Shown piece by piece: positions 34,383 through 42,986 of a DNA stretch of 64,000 nt. The notes below the pieces were generated by a model. The model was not told the DNA's origin. It made no database searches and saw nothing but the letters and a program-made list of their open reading frames with translations. Both the position numbers and the translations under genes were made by a program. The stretch lies in assembly GCF_025947365.1 (NCBI RefSeq), contig NZ_CP110012.1:2108001-2172000 (forward strand), read 5' to 3'. The DNA comes from Flavobacterium sp. N502540. GTDB taxonomy: Bacteria > Bacteroidota > Bacteroidia > Flavobacteriales > Flavobacteriaceae. Positions within the stretch are counted from its first letter, which is position 1. Each line of letters opens with the position of its first letter.

Positions 34383-34885
34383 CGTTTATTAGGCTTAATA
34401 AGGTAAATTATGATAATTGAGGTGATTATGGTAAAGATCGAACTAAATAAAGTTCGAAGCAAAACGTCGAGAATAAATTTAAACTGAAAAGCTTCGAGAA
34501 TAAATAACACGATGTGGTGTAATACAACAGAAACTAAAATAAATGAAAATCGTTCTGGGGTTAAGGAATCATTCAGTTTAATAGTTTGATATTCATAACT
34601 AAGTCCAAACGAGAATTTAAAGATATAAGGTCTGTAATAAGCCAGTACAAGACATGCTGCTGCATGAATTCCTCCCGAATTACAAAACATGTCCATAATA
34701 ATTCCAAGTAAGAAGCTGGATGCAATCAAACCTGTTCGGTTGCTGTTTACCGGATACAAAATAATGTACAAGATATATGGGAAGGGACTTATGTACCCTA
34801 AAAAATTCATATTATTGAAAATAACAACCTGAATTGCTAGTAACATAATAAATCGAAAAATATTGAGTAACAAAGCGCTATTCAT
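34379..34885 (-). CDS. mreD: Rod shape-determining protein MreD
   Basis: 168 residues, polytopic with about five helices. Sequence of MreD is weakly conserved, but FNNMNFLGYISPFPYILYIILYP at the N-terminus, size and position between mreC and mrdA, with overlaps of 8 and 4 bases, make the call secure. MreD is an integral-membrane member of the elongasome. Confidence 0.9.
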   Translation of the reverse strand: MNSALLLNIFRFIMLLAIQVVIFNNMNFLGYISPFPYILYIILYPVNSNRTGLIASSFLLGIIMDMFCNSGGIHAAACLVLAYYRPYIFKFSFGLSYEYQTIKLNDSLTPERFSFILVSVVLHHIVLFILEAFQFKFILDVLLRTLFSSIFTIITSIIIIYLIKPNKR

Positions 34886-35702
34886 TTTTCTCCTTGTTTT
34901 CTAAATTAATAAGTTCTTCTCTGTCCTTGCTCTTGATGATGTATACGTGTCCCAAGTTGGTCATATCGTTAAACAGTTTAACATTTATGACGTAGTAACT
35001 TGTGTTTTTCTCAATATAAATCTTGTCAACTGTTCCAATGTTGATTCCTTCAGGGAAAATTACCGATTGTCCTCCGGTTACGATGGTGTCGCCTTTTCTG
35101 ATGGAAGCTAATCTCGGAACATCTTTTAACTGTGCAAATCCGGTGCTTTTACCGTCCCAGGTCAATGATCCAAAATGATTTGACTTTTTAATCTTGGCAT
35201 TGATTTGAGATTTTGTATTCAAAATACTTACGACAGTCGCATATCTTGGTGATGTGTCATCAATAATACCAATAATTCCTAAGCTATTGATTACCCCCAT
35301 ATCAGGTTTAACGCCGTCATTTGATCCCGAGTTAAGCGTGATGAAATTTTCGTGTGTGTTATAGGAGTTGTGAATTACTTTTGAAACAATAATATCCGCA
35401 GGTTTAACTCCTTTTACACTGTCTGCCAAAGGTAGTTTTGTGGTGTCTTGTTTGTTGAATAATAGACTTTTTAATCTTGCGTTTTCAAGTACAAGTTCGT
35501 CATTTTCAGTTCTTAAATTCAAATATTCATTTACGCGATTGATTCTTTCATAAACACCTCCGCTTAGAAAATTGGCCGAACTGATTATTTTGCTTCTGTG
35601 GTAAGAATGAGACTGAACTGTGAGTGCCAACGAAATACCTAAAAGCAGCAAAAACAGCAATCGATTACTGTTTCTTATAATGAAATTAAAAATTTGCTGC
35701 AT
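34878..35702 (-). CDS. mreC: Rod shape-determining protein MreC
   Basis: 274 residues. An N-terminal membrane anchor (about 13-30) is followed by a coiled coil (about 55-90, LRTENDELVLENARLKSLL) and two beta-barrel lobes (GVINSLGIIGIIDDTSPRYATVVSILN and VTGGQSVIFPEGINIGTVD). Periplasmic MreC activates the PBP2-RodA complex. A 108-base gap with a perfect hairpin separates it from mreB. Confidence 0.94.
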   Translation of the reverse strand: MQQIFNFIIRNSNRLLFLLLLGISLALTVQSHSYHRSKIISSANFLSGGVYERINRVNEYLNLRTENDELVLENARLKSLLFNKQDTTKLPLADSVKGVKPADIIVSKVIHNSYNTHENFITLNSGSNDGVKPDMGVINSLGIIGIIDDTSPRYATVVSILNTKSQINAKIKKSNHFGSLTWDGKSTGFAQLKDVPRLASIRKGDTIVTGGQSVIFPEGINIGTVDKIYIEKNTSYYVINVKLFNDMTNLGHVYIIKSKDREELINLENKEKNE

Positions 35703-35755
35703 TTCTTGTGTGGTTATTTTGTTTCAGGATATGCTTTTGGTTTCAAATTTAATCA

Positions 35756-35779
35756 GAGCCAAATGTTTAAATTTGGCTC
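35756..35779 (-). promoter_or_regulatory. Intercistronic hairpin between mreB and mreC
   Basis: Perfect 9-bp stem GAGCCAAAT / ATTTGGCTC with a six-base loop, without a following T-run on the minus strand. It resembles an RNA-stability or attenuating element rather than a full terminator. Confidence 0.5.
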
Positions 35780-35810
35780 CGAGAAAATATATTGATTGTT
35801 ATTATGGATC

Positions 35811-36839
35811 TTATTTGATTAAGATACTTTTGAACTTTGTAATGTTTTTAAGTGCCATTCCGGTTCCACGAACAACAGCTCTTAACGGGTCTTCAGCAAT
35901 ATAAACAGGTAAATCTGTTTTTTGCGAAATACGTTTGTCAAGACCTCTTAACATCGATCCACCACCAGCTAAATAAATACCTGTGTTGTAGATATCGGCT
36001 GCTAATTCCGGCGGAGTCTGAGATAATGTTTCCATTACCGCATCTTCAATACGCTGAATCGATTTGTCAAGTGCTTTTGCTATTTCACGGTAAGAAACAT
36101 CTACTTGTTTTGGTTTCCCTGTAAGTAAGTCTCTACCCTGAACAGACATGTCTTCCGGTGGTCCGTCTAAATCTTCGATTGCGGCACCAATTTGAATTTT
36201 TATTTTCTCTGCTGTACTTTCTCCAACAAAAAGGTTGTGTTGAGTACGCATATAATAAACAATATCATTTGTGAAAACGTCACCTGCAATTTTCACAGAT
36301 TTGTCACATACAATTCCACCTAATGCGATAACGGCAATTTCTGTAGTACCACCTCCAATATCAACAATCATGTTTCCTTTTGGCTGCATGATATCGATAC
36401 CAATACCAATCGCTGCTGCCATTGGCTCGTGAATTAAGTAAACTTCTTTTCCGTTTACTCTCTCACAAGATTCTTTTACCGCTCTCATCTCCACTTCGGT
36501 AATACCGGATGGAATACAAACCACCATTCTTAAAGCCGGAGTGAACATGCGTTTTTTTAATGCCGGAATACTTTTGATGAACATGTTGATCATCTTTTCC
36601 GAAGCATCAAAATCAGCAATTACACCGTCTTTCAAAGGCCTTATGGTCTTGATGTTTTCATGCGTTTTACCTTGCATCATATTGGCTTCCTTACCAACAG
36701 CAATGATTTTGCCTGATATTCTATCACGTGCAACGATCGATGGACTATCAATAACAACTTTATCATTATGAATGATTAAAGTGTTTGCGGTACCAAGGTC
36801 TATCGCAATATCCTCGGTCATGAAATCAAAAAATCCCAT
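35811..36839 (-). CDS. mreB: Actin-like shape protein MreB
   Basis: 342 residues, full length. Actin-fold nucleotide motifs: IDLGTANTLI (phosphate 1), IVDIGGGTTEIAVI (phosphate 2) and GIYLAGGGSMLRGL (adenosine). It forms membrane-bound filaments that guide elongation-type wall synthesis. First gene of the shape cluster. A TAACTTTG box (36880-36887, minus) 40 bases upstream may be its -7 element, though no -33 fits; transcription from purH, 54 bases upstream, is also possible. Confidence 0.97.
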   Translation of the reverse strand: MGFFDFMTEDIAIDLGTANTLIIHNDKVVIDSPSIVARDRISGKIIAVGKEANMMQGKTHENIKTIRPLKDGVIADFDASEKMINMFIKSIPALKKRMFTPALRMVVCIPSGITEVEMRAVKESCERVNGKEVYLIHEPMAAAIGIGIDIMQPKGNMIVDIGGGTTEIAVIALGGIVCDKSVKIAGDVFTNDIVYYMRTQHNLFVGESTAEKIKIQIGAAIEDLDGPPEDMSVQGRDLLTGKPKQVDVSYREIAKALDKSIQRIEDAVMETLSQTPPELAADIYNTGIYLAGGGSMLRGLDKRISQKTDLPVYIAEDPLRAVVRGTGMALKNITKFKSILIK

Positions 36840-36893
36840 AAGTTTTTTAGGGGTTTAAAATGTTATAAATTATTTTGAACAAAGTTAAACAAA

Positions 36894-38420
36894 TTAATGT
36901 TTAAAATGACGTGTTCCCGTAAATACCATTGCAAGATTGTTTTCATTGCAATAATTTATGCTTAATTCGTCTTTTATTGAGCCTCCTGGCTGAATAACAG
37001 CAGTTATTCCTGCTTTTTTGGCTAATTCTACACAATCCGGAAATGGAAAAAATGCATCACTTGCCATCGAAGCACCGGTTAAATCAAATCCAAAAGCTTT
37101 TGCTTTGTCAACTGCTTGAACTAAAGCGTCAACTCTTGAAGTCTGACCTGTTCCTGACGAAATTAATGTTCCGTTTTTAGCAAATACGATTGTATTTGAT
37201 TTGGTGTTTTTACAAATTTTTGAAGCAAATATCAAATCTTCTATTTCTTCAGCTGTAGGCTCAGTAATAGTAACGGTTTTTAAATGCTCTTTAGTATCTG
37301 TAATATTATTTCTGTCCTGAATTAACAATCCGTTAAGACATGTTCTTACTTGTCTTGTTGGTAATTCAACTTCATTTTGAATTAAAATGATTCTGTTTTT
37401 CTTTTCTTGTAGTATTGTAATTGCCTCTTCGTCATAACTTGGAGCGATTACCACTTCACAGAACAATTTGTTGATTTCTTCTGCTGTTGCTACATCAATT
37501 TTAGTATTTGCAATCAAAACTCCGCCAAAAGCAGATGTTGGATCACAAGCAAGCGCTGCTAAATAAGCTTCACTAATTGTTTTTCTCGAAGCTAAACCAC
37601 AAGCGTTATTGTGTTTTAAAATGGCAAATGTTGGGCCGTCAGTTTTGAACTCATTAATTAAGTTTACTGCCGCATCAACATCTAATAAGTTGTTGTATGA
37701 TAATTCTTTTCCGTGAACTTTTTTGAACATAGCATCAAAATCGCCAAAGAAGAATCCTTTTTGATGAGGGTTTTCACCGTATCTTAAAACCTGACCATCT
37801 GCAATACTTTCTTTGTAAATGGTTTCGTCAGTGTTGAAATAGTTAAAAATAGCTCCGTCGTAGTGAGAGGAAACGTGGAATGCTTTGGTTGCTAATAATC
37901 TTCTGTTTTCAAGAGTAGTTGCACCATTTTGCTCTGTAATCAAATCTAAAAGCAGGCTGTATTCATTTACCGAAGCAACAATTACAGTGTCTTTGAAATT
38001 TTTTGCACCGGCACGGATTAGTGAAATTCCGCCAATGTCAATTTTTTCAATAATATCCTGCTCACTTGCACCTGAGGCAACTGTTTTTTCAAACGGATAC
38101 AAATCAACAATTACTAAATCAATCTGAGGGATATCAAATTCTTTCATTTGTCGAACGTCGCTTTCGTTATCCTGACGGTTCAAAATTCCACCAAAGATTT
38201 TCGGGTGAAGTGTTTTTACTCTTCCTCCAAGAATTTCAGGGAAAGAAGTAATGTCTTCAACAGGAACAACAGGAATACCAAGGTTTTTTATGAAATCTTC
38301 GGTTCCTCCGGTCGAGTAAAGTGTTACATTTTGTTCGTGTAATTTTCTAACGATTGGCTCTAAACCGTCTTTTGAAAAAACAGAGATTAATGCCGATTGT
38401 ATTGTTTTAGTTGTGCTCAT
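36894..38420 (-). CDS. purH: Bifunctional AICAR transformylase / IMP cyclohydrolase
   Basis: 508 residues. An N-terminal MGS-like IMP cyclohydrolase domain (about 1-150, LISVFSKDGLEP, YSTGGTEDFI, GRVKTLHPKIFGGIL) and a C-terminal AICAR formyltransferase domain (RYGENPHQKGFFF, LKHNNACGLA, ASDAFFPFPD). It performs the last two steps of de novo IMP synthesis in the cytosol. A perfect TACTTTTG box at 38446-38453 (minus), 25 bases from the ATG, is the probable -7 element. Confidence 0.97.
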   Translation of the reverse strand: MSTTKTIQSALISVFSKDGLEPIVRKLHEQNVTLYSTGGTEDFIKNLGIPVVPVEDITSFPEILGGRVKTLHPKIFGGILNRQDNESDVRQMKEFDIPQIDLVIVDLYPFEKTVASGASEQDIIEKIDIGGISLIRAGAKNFKDTVIVASVNEYSLLLDLITEQNGATTLENRRLLATKAFHVSSHYDGAIFNYFNTDETIYKESIADGQVLRYGENPHQKGFFFGDFDAMFKKVHGKELSYNNLLDVDAAVNLINEFKTDGPTFAILKHNNACGLASRKTISEAYLAALACDPTSAFGGVLIANTKIDVATAEEINKLFCEVVIAPSYDEEAITILQEKKNRIILIQNEVELPTRQVRTCLNGLLIQDRNNITDTKEHLKTVTITEPTAEEIEDLIFASKICKNTKSNTIVFAKNGTLISSGTGQTSRVDALVQAVDKAKAFGFDLTGASMASDAFFPFPDCVELAKKAGITAVIQPGGSIKDELSINYCNENNLAMVFTGTRHFKH

Positions 38421-38586
38421 CGTGTAGTTATGATTTTTGAGACTGCAAAAGTAGTTTTTTTATATATTACTTTAAAGAAAATTAATGTAACATTATGCTA
38501 AAAAAATCTACTGATGAGTAAGTTAACTTTTATTAGGTTTTTGATTTTAAATTATTGAATTTTACTTTATTGAAAAATACGACTAT

Positions 38587-39834
38587 ATGCTTGTTTATCT
38601 AAGATTATTAAAAGAAAGTTTGGGTTTTGCCGTAAATGCGCTGCGAAATAATAAACTGCGAACGTTGTTGTCGTTATTAGGGGTTACGATCGGAATTTTT
38701 TCGATTATTGCTGTTTTGGCGGCAGTTGATTCTTTAGATCGTAAAATTTCTAAAGATTTGAGCAGCTTAGATAAAAATACGATTTATTTAATGAAGTTTA
38801 GTTTTGGACCTTCTGAAATTCCGCAATGGAAAAGAGATCAGTTTCCAAATGTGAAATACGATGAGTATGTAGGATTGAAAAATTCATTGACCAATACGGA
38901 TCAGGTGGCGTATCAGCTTTTTGTAAAACATGAAAGTTTAAAATACGATTCAAAAACCGTAAGTGATGTAAATATTATCCCTTCATCGAATGAAATTGTA
39001 GATATTGAAGGAATAAGTTTTGATAAAGGGAGATTTTATACCGAATCTGAGTCGAATTCGGGTGCGGCTGTTATTGTTTTGGGTTACGAAATTGCTGAAG
39101 GGCTCTTCGGCACAAGTGATCCCATTGGGAAGAGTATCCGCTTGTACGGACAACGTTTTAATGTAATTGGTGTAATTGCAAAACAAGGAGCAGGTTTTTT
39201 TGGAGACAGTAATGATACATCGGTTTATTTGCCGGCTAATTTTTTACGCCGAATGTATGGTGATAGTGATGCTATGACACCTGTAATTGTTGTAAAGCCT
39301 GTAAAAGGGATAGATATGGATGCTTATAAGGCACAGGTGGCACAAAAAATAAGAGCTATTCGTGGTATGAAAGCCGGAGAAATAGATAATTTCTTTATTA
39401 ATGTACTTTCCGGATTTACCGATTTTATAGATGGAATTTTAGGACAGATGAATGTTGTGGGATGGATTATCAGTGGATTTTCTCTTTTAGTAGGTGGTTT
39501 CGGAATTGCCAATATTATGTTCGTATCTGTAAAAGAAAGAACCAATTTAATCGGAATTCAGAAATCATTAGGTGCTAAAAACCGATTCATTTTATTTCAG
39601 TTTTTGTTTGAAGCAGTAATTCTTTCTGTTATCGGCGGAATAATTGGCTTAGTAATGGTTTGGGGAATTGCACTAGTCTTAACAAAAGTGCTTGATTTTG
39701 AATTTGTTCTTAGTTTCGGGAATATAGTTTTAGGAACTACTCTCGCCGCATTTATCGGTCTAATTTCGGGAATATTGCCGGCAATCTCCGCTGCAAATCT
39801 GGATCCGGTGGAAGCCATTCGAACCGGGATGTAG
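38587..39834 (+). CDS. MacB/FtsX-type ABC transporter permease
   Basis: 415 residues. An N-terminal transmembrane helix (about 20-45, LRTLLSLLGVTIGIFSIIAV) is followed by a large periplasmic MacB-PCD domain (to about 280) and a C-terminal FtsX core of three helices, ending with ISAANLDPVEAIRTGM. Family members couple cytosolic ATP hydrolysis to periplasmic work such as efflux or lipoprotein handling. No ATPase subunit lies next to it, so it must use one encoded elsewhere. It is divergent from purH. Confidence 0.93.
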   Translation: MLVYLRLLKESLGFAVNALRNNKLRTLLSLLGVTIGIFSIIAVLAAVDSLDRKISKDLSSLDKNTIYLMKFSFGPSEIPQWKRDQFPNVKYDEYVGLKNSLTNTDQVAYQLFVKHESLKYDSKTVSDVNIIPSSNEIVDIEGISFDKGRFYTESESNSGAAVIVLGYEIAEGLFGTSDPIGKSIRLYGQRFNVIGVIAKQGAGFFGDSNDTSVYLPANFLRRMYGDSDAMTPVIVVKPVKGIDMDAYKAQVAQKIRAIRGMKAGEIDNFFINVLSGFTDFIDGILGQMNVVGWIISGFSLLVGGFGIANIMFVSVKERTNLIGIQKSLGAKNRFILFQFLFEAVILSVIGGIIGLVMVWGIALVLTKVLDFEFVLSFGNIVLGTTLAAFIGLISGILPAISAANLDPVEAIRTGM

Positions 39835-39873
39835 GCGTTCTGTTAAAAAAATCAATTTTTAACCGTTATTATT

Positions 39874-39906
39874 TTGGCCTTACTGTTGAATTTTATCGTA
39901 ATTTTA
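39874..39906 (+). promoter_or_regulatory. Possible promoter of the alcohol dehydrogenase gene
   Basis: TTG at 39874-39876, 22 bases, then TAATTTTA at 39899-39906 (one mismatch to TAnnTTTG), 25 bases before the ATG. Confidence 0.35.
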
Positions 39907-39931
39907 ATACCCTAACTTAAAAAGCGATACG

Positions 39932-40978
39932 ATGATACCAGTTAAAGCTTATGCAGCCTATGATGCTGTTAATCCGTTAAAACCCTACACGTTTGAAAGA
40001 AAAGAGGTGGGTGCCCATCAGGTTCAGATCGAAATTTTGTACAGTGGTGTATGCCATTCAGATATTCATACCGCAAAAGGGGATTGGGGGCCTGTAAATT
40101 ACCCTTTAGTTCCCGGTCACGAAATTGTAGGCCGAATTGTAGCTGTTGGAAGCGAAGTTTCTAAGTTTAAAATTGGAGAGCTGGCAGGAGTGGGGTGCTT
40201 TGTAGATTCCTGCAGAGTGTGTCCAAGCTGTCAGTCTGGTGAAGAGCAATTTTGTGACGAAGGAATGACCGGAACTTACAATGGTGTAGAGAGAGGAACG
40301 GATATTCCGACCAAGGGAGGATATTCAACCAGTATTATTGTAGATGAAAGTTATACACTTCACGTTTCTGAGAAACTCGATATCAAAGGAGTTGCTCCGT
40401 TATTATGTGCCGGAATTACTACCTATTCGCCTTTGCGTTATTTAAAAGTGGGTAAAGGACATAAAGTTGGAGTTTTAGGACTTGGGGGATTAGGTCATAT
40501 GGCTGTGAAATTTGCAGTTTCTTTTGGTGCCGAAGTTACGATGTTAAGTCACTCTCCTTCAAAAGAAGCCGATGCTAAAAAGTTAGGCGCGCATCATTTT
40601 GCTTTAACCTCAAATCCGGAAACAATGGAGTCGCTTGCCAATAGTTTCGATTTTATTCTGAATACAGTTTCTGCCAAACACGATCATAACGCCTATTTGA
40701 ATTTGTTAACGACAAACGGAACCATGATTGTAGTAGGCGCTCCGCCGGCACCTGCCGAAATTCCTGTTTTTACTTTAATCATGAAAAGAAGAAGTATTAT
40801 TGGAAGCTTGATTGGAGGAATCAGAGAGACTCAGGAAATGCTGGATTACTGCGCCGAGCATAATATAACTTCTGATGTTGAGATCATCGATATGGGGTAT
40901 ATTAATGAAGCTTACGACCGAATGAATAAAAGCGATGTGAAGTATCGTTTTGTGATTGATATGGCTTCTTTGAAGTAG
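39932..40978 (+). CDS. Zinc-dependent NAD(P) alcohol dehydrogenase (CAD/YahK type)
   Basis: 348 residues. Catalytic zinc ligands in GVCHSDIH and GHEIVGRIV; the structural zinc site is the four-cysteine cluster in CFVDSCRVCPSCQSGEEQFC; a Rossmann domain starts at VGVLGLGGLGHMAVKFA. This pattern is the cinnamyl-alcohol/YahK group, usually broad aldehyde reductases preferring NADPH. The substrate is not readable. Single gene. Confidence 0.93.
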   Translation: MIPVKAYAAYDAVNPLKPYTFERKEVGAHQVQIEILYSGVCHSDIHTAKGDWGPVNYPLVPGHEIVGRIVAVGSEVSKFKIGELAGVGCFVDSCRVCPSCQSGEEQFCDEGMTGTYNGVERGTDIPTKGGYSTSIIVDESYTLHVSEKLDIKGVAPLLCAGITTYSPLRYLKVGKGHKVGVLGLGGLGHMAVKFAVSFGAEVTMLSHSPSKEADAKKLGAHHFALTSNPETMESLANSFDFILNTVSAKHDHNAYLNLLTTNGTMIVVGAPPAPAEIPVFTLIMKRRSIIGSLIGGIRETQEMLDYCAEHNITSDVEIIDMGYINEAYDRMNKSDVKYRFVIDMASLK

Positions 40979-41128
40979 CTAAGGTTCTTAGGGGCTAAGA
41001 TTCTGAGTTTTTAGCAGCTGTTTTTCTTGATCTATAGGTTCCGGTAGCTTTGTTTTGACATGTCGCTCCGTTGGAGCTTTTGCTTGGATTGAATATTTTT
41101 GGCTATAGATATAATGCTCCTTCAGAGC
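40978..41128. repeat. Intergenic repeats: CTTAG-type unit and two GCTCC palindromes
   Basis: The ADH stop runs into GCTAAGGTTCTTAGGGGCTA and AGATTCTGAG (reverse complement of the CTTAG unit at 31124). Further on are the inverted repeats GCTCCGTTGGAGC (41065-41077) and GCTCCTTCAGAGC (41116-41128), REP-like. Confidence 0.6.
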
Positions 41129-41140
41129 TTAGTGGTATAA

Positions 41141-41190
41141 AAAAAAGTCTGTAAAGTTTGTTTTAGAGCTTTGCAGACTTTTGTTTTATT
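41141..41190. terminator. Bidirectional terminator between ADH and lipocalin-like genes
   Basis: AAAAGTCTG / CAGACTTTT stem with inner AAAG/CTTT pairs. Read on the minus strand it ends in eight T; on the plus strand in TTTTGTTTT. Confidence 0.7.
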
Positions 41191-41228
41191 GAATCTTGTG
41201 TGTGGTTTAGGTAAGGATTTTTATCCTG

Positions 41229-41597
41229 TTAGTTGTCTGCCTTTTTGTATTCTAAAGTTCCAAGTTGATCTTGGGTAATAACACGTTTTTGACTGTCGAA
41301 GTATTCAATTTGAAATTTTACAGGCATTAAATCAACAGTAATGGTTAAGATATCATTGTTCTTAGAAAGTTTCCATTTACCGTTGATGCTTTTGTCTCCT
41401 ACGATTCCTGTAAATTTTCCATCTTCATTAAAGACCTGAAACACCTGATCACTCTTGAATTTTTCTTTTATATCTTTCTCTGTTCCATTTTTACTAAGCT
41501 TTACCAGTTGCCATTTTCCAATAAGTTCTTTTGACGTTTGTGCCTGAATGGAGAGTGAAGCTAACATAATTAGTGCTAAAAAAACAATTTTTTTCAT
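41229..41597 (-). CDS. Small secreted lipocalin-like protein
   Basis: 122 residues with a signal peptide ending IQAQ (about 20). ELIGKWQLVKLSKNGTEKDI at the mature N-terminus, the central FNEDGKFTGIVGDKSINGKWKL and the later LTITVDLMPVKFQIEYFD are typical of the lipocalin-like (GxW) family of Bacteroidetes. It probably folds as a small beta-barrel. Ligand unknown. It ends in a terminator and has the repeat region upstream. Confidence 0.75.
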   Translation of the reverse strand: MKKIVFLALIMLASLSIQAQTSKELIGKWQLVKLSKNGTEKDIKEKFKSDQVFQVFNEDGKFTGIVGDKSINGKWKLSKNNDILTITVDLMPVKFQIEYFDSQKRVITQDQLGTLEYKKADN

Positions 41598-41699
41598 AAG
41601 GTTACAAATTTAAAGTTGAATTTTGAGGAATTAATTAGTTTTGGTAAAAATACAATTTTTCAGACAAATATTGTTTAATCATTATCATTACAAGTTAAG

Positions 41700-41970
41700 A
41701 AAAATTCCGTAGGAATGAAATATTGGTAGAAAAATGAGATTACAGATCGATAAAAGTTCCGTAGGAATGATATATTTTGGGCAACGGAATTTATTGTTTT
41801 GAAGTTAAAGTTAAGGTTACACACCAATAAAAATTCCGTAGGAATGAAATATCGGTAGAAAAATGAGATTACAGATCGATAAAAATTCCGTAGGAATGAT
41901 ATATTTTGTAGCAACGGAATTTATTCCGTTGAATATGATAAATTGCGAATTCAAGAGTTCCAGAGGAACG
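41700..41970. repeat. REP-like repeat array, two ~104-base copies with 129-base period
   Basis: Copy 1 (41700-41803) and copy 2 (41829-41932) are nearly identical. Each contains two ATTCCGTAGGAAT-type imperfect palindromes and GAGATTACAGATCGATAAAA between them. Copy 2 ends in the perfect inverted repeat CAACGGAAT/ATTCCGTTG; in copy 1 the right arm is mutated. A further variant GTTCCAGAGGAAC follows at about 41957-41969. ORFs across it are translations of the repeat. It fills most of the 452-base gap between two genes. Confidence 0.9.
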
Positions 41971-41992
41971 GCACATTTAATTCTACACAAAC

Positions 41993-42028
41993 GAAAAAAA
42001 AATCCCAAGAAAATTTCCTTGGGATTTT
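41993..42028 (-). terminator. Terminator of accD
   Basis: AAATCCCAAG / CTTGGGATTT stem, followed on the minus strand by eight T. Confidence 0.85.
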
Positions 42029-42049
42029 GTGTATTTAGTAGTTTAAAAG

Positions 42050-42904
42050 CTATCTAATTTCGTTATTCTGAATTAAATCGATATACAAGTTAATCTTGTC
42101 TTTCAATTCTTTTCTTGGCGTGATAAAGTCAAGGAAACCATGCTCTAATAAGAACTCGGCAGTTTGGAAACCTTCCGGTAAATCTTTTCCGGTGGTGTCA
42201 CGTACTACACGCGGACCAGCGAAACCAATCAATGCGCCTGGCTCAGAAATGTTGATATCTCCTAACATAGCGTATGATGCAGTTGTTCCTCCGGTTGTTG
42301 GATCTGTACAAAGAGAGATGTAAGGTAATTTGGCTTCGGCTAATTGCGCTAATTTTACAGATGTTTTAGCCAACTGCATTAACGAATAAGCTGCTTCCAT
42401 CATACGTGCTCCTCCTGATTTTGAGATCATTACAAAAGGCAGTTTGTTTTTGATAGCGTGATCAATACCTCTGGCAATTTTTTCACCTACAACAGCTCCC
42501 ATAGACCCCCCGATAAAGGCAAAATCCATACAGCAAATTACAAGTTCTTTTCCTTTAGATTTCCCCACTCCGGTACGCACAGCGTCTTTTAGGTGAGTTT
42601 TTTCCATAACGTCTTTCAGTCGTTCTGCATATTTTTTTGTATCCACAAAATGCAGAGGATCTTTAGAAGTCATGTTTTTATCTAATTCAACGAACTCATT
42701 GTTGTCGAATAAAATTTCAAAATAGGTTGCGCTTCCAATTCGAACATGAAAATCATCTTCAGGGCTTACAAATAAGTTTCGGGCTAATTCGTCAGCATCA
42801 ATAATTTTTCCTGTTGGAGATTTGTACCACAATCCTTTCGGAACGTCCATCTTATCTTCTGTAGCGGTCGTAATCCCTTTTTCCTGTCTTTTAAACCAAG
42901 CCAT
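42050..42904 (-). CDS. accD: Acetyl-CoA carboxylase carboxyltransferase subunit beta
   Basis: 284 residues. With AccA it transfers the carboxyl group from carboxybiotin to acetyl-CoA, the first step of fatty-acid synthesis. The crotonase-like core is intact ([60 protein letters not shown]). The N-terminal zinc ribbon is changed: where E. coli-type AccD has two CxxC pairs, this protein reads [19 protein letters not shown] then [11 protein letters not shown], with no cysteine. So it cannot bind zinc there. Terminator downstream; fbaA upstream. Confidence 0.96.
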   Translation of the reverse strand: MAWFKRQEKGITTATEDKMDVPKGLWYKSPTGKIIDADELARNLFVSPEDDFHVRIGSATYFEILFDNNEFVELDKNMTSKDPLHFVDTKKYAERLKDVMEKTHLKDAVRTGVGKSKGKELVICCMDFAFIGGSMGAVVGEKIARGIDHAIKNKLPFVMISKSGGARMMEAAYSLMQLAKTSVKLAQLAEAKLPYISLCTDPTTGGTTASYAMLGDINISEPGALIGFAGPRVVRDTTGKDLPEGFQTAEFLLEHGFLDFITPRKELKDKINLYIDLIQNNEIR

Positions 42905-42933
42905 ATTGAGTATTTTTTTTGTTTCAGATTTCG

Positions 42934-42967
42934 GGTTTCAAGTTGCGAAACCTGAAACTTGAAACCG
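42934..42967. repeat. Hairpin-forming GTTTCAAGTT repeat between fbaA and accD
   Basis: GGTTTCAAGTT (42934-42944) pairs with AACTTGAAACC (42957-42967), 11 bp perfect. Outer GTTTC/GAAAC arms extend it. A related word occurs at 53620-53640. Confidence 0.75.
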
Positions 42968-42986
42968 GAAACTTTCAACTTTTTTA

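Noticed and set aside
41700..41970. CRISPR array
   Set aside because: Only two long copies with imperfect palindromes and no set of equal unique spacers; no cas genes in the window.
41675..42008. Two overlapping minus-strand ORFs with internal sequence repeats (SFLRNFYRSVISFFY)
   Set aside because: They are translations of the REP-like DNA repeat array; codons follow the repeat, not a protein, and there is no promoter or conserved domain.
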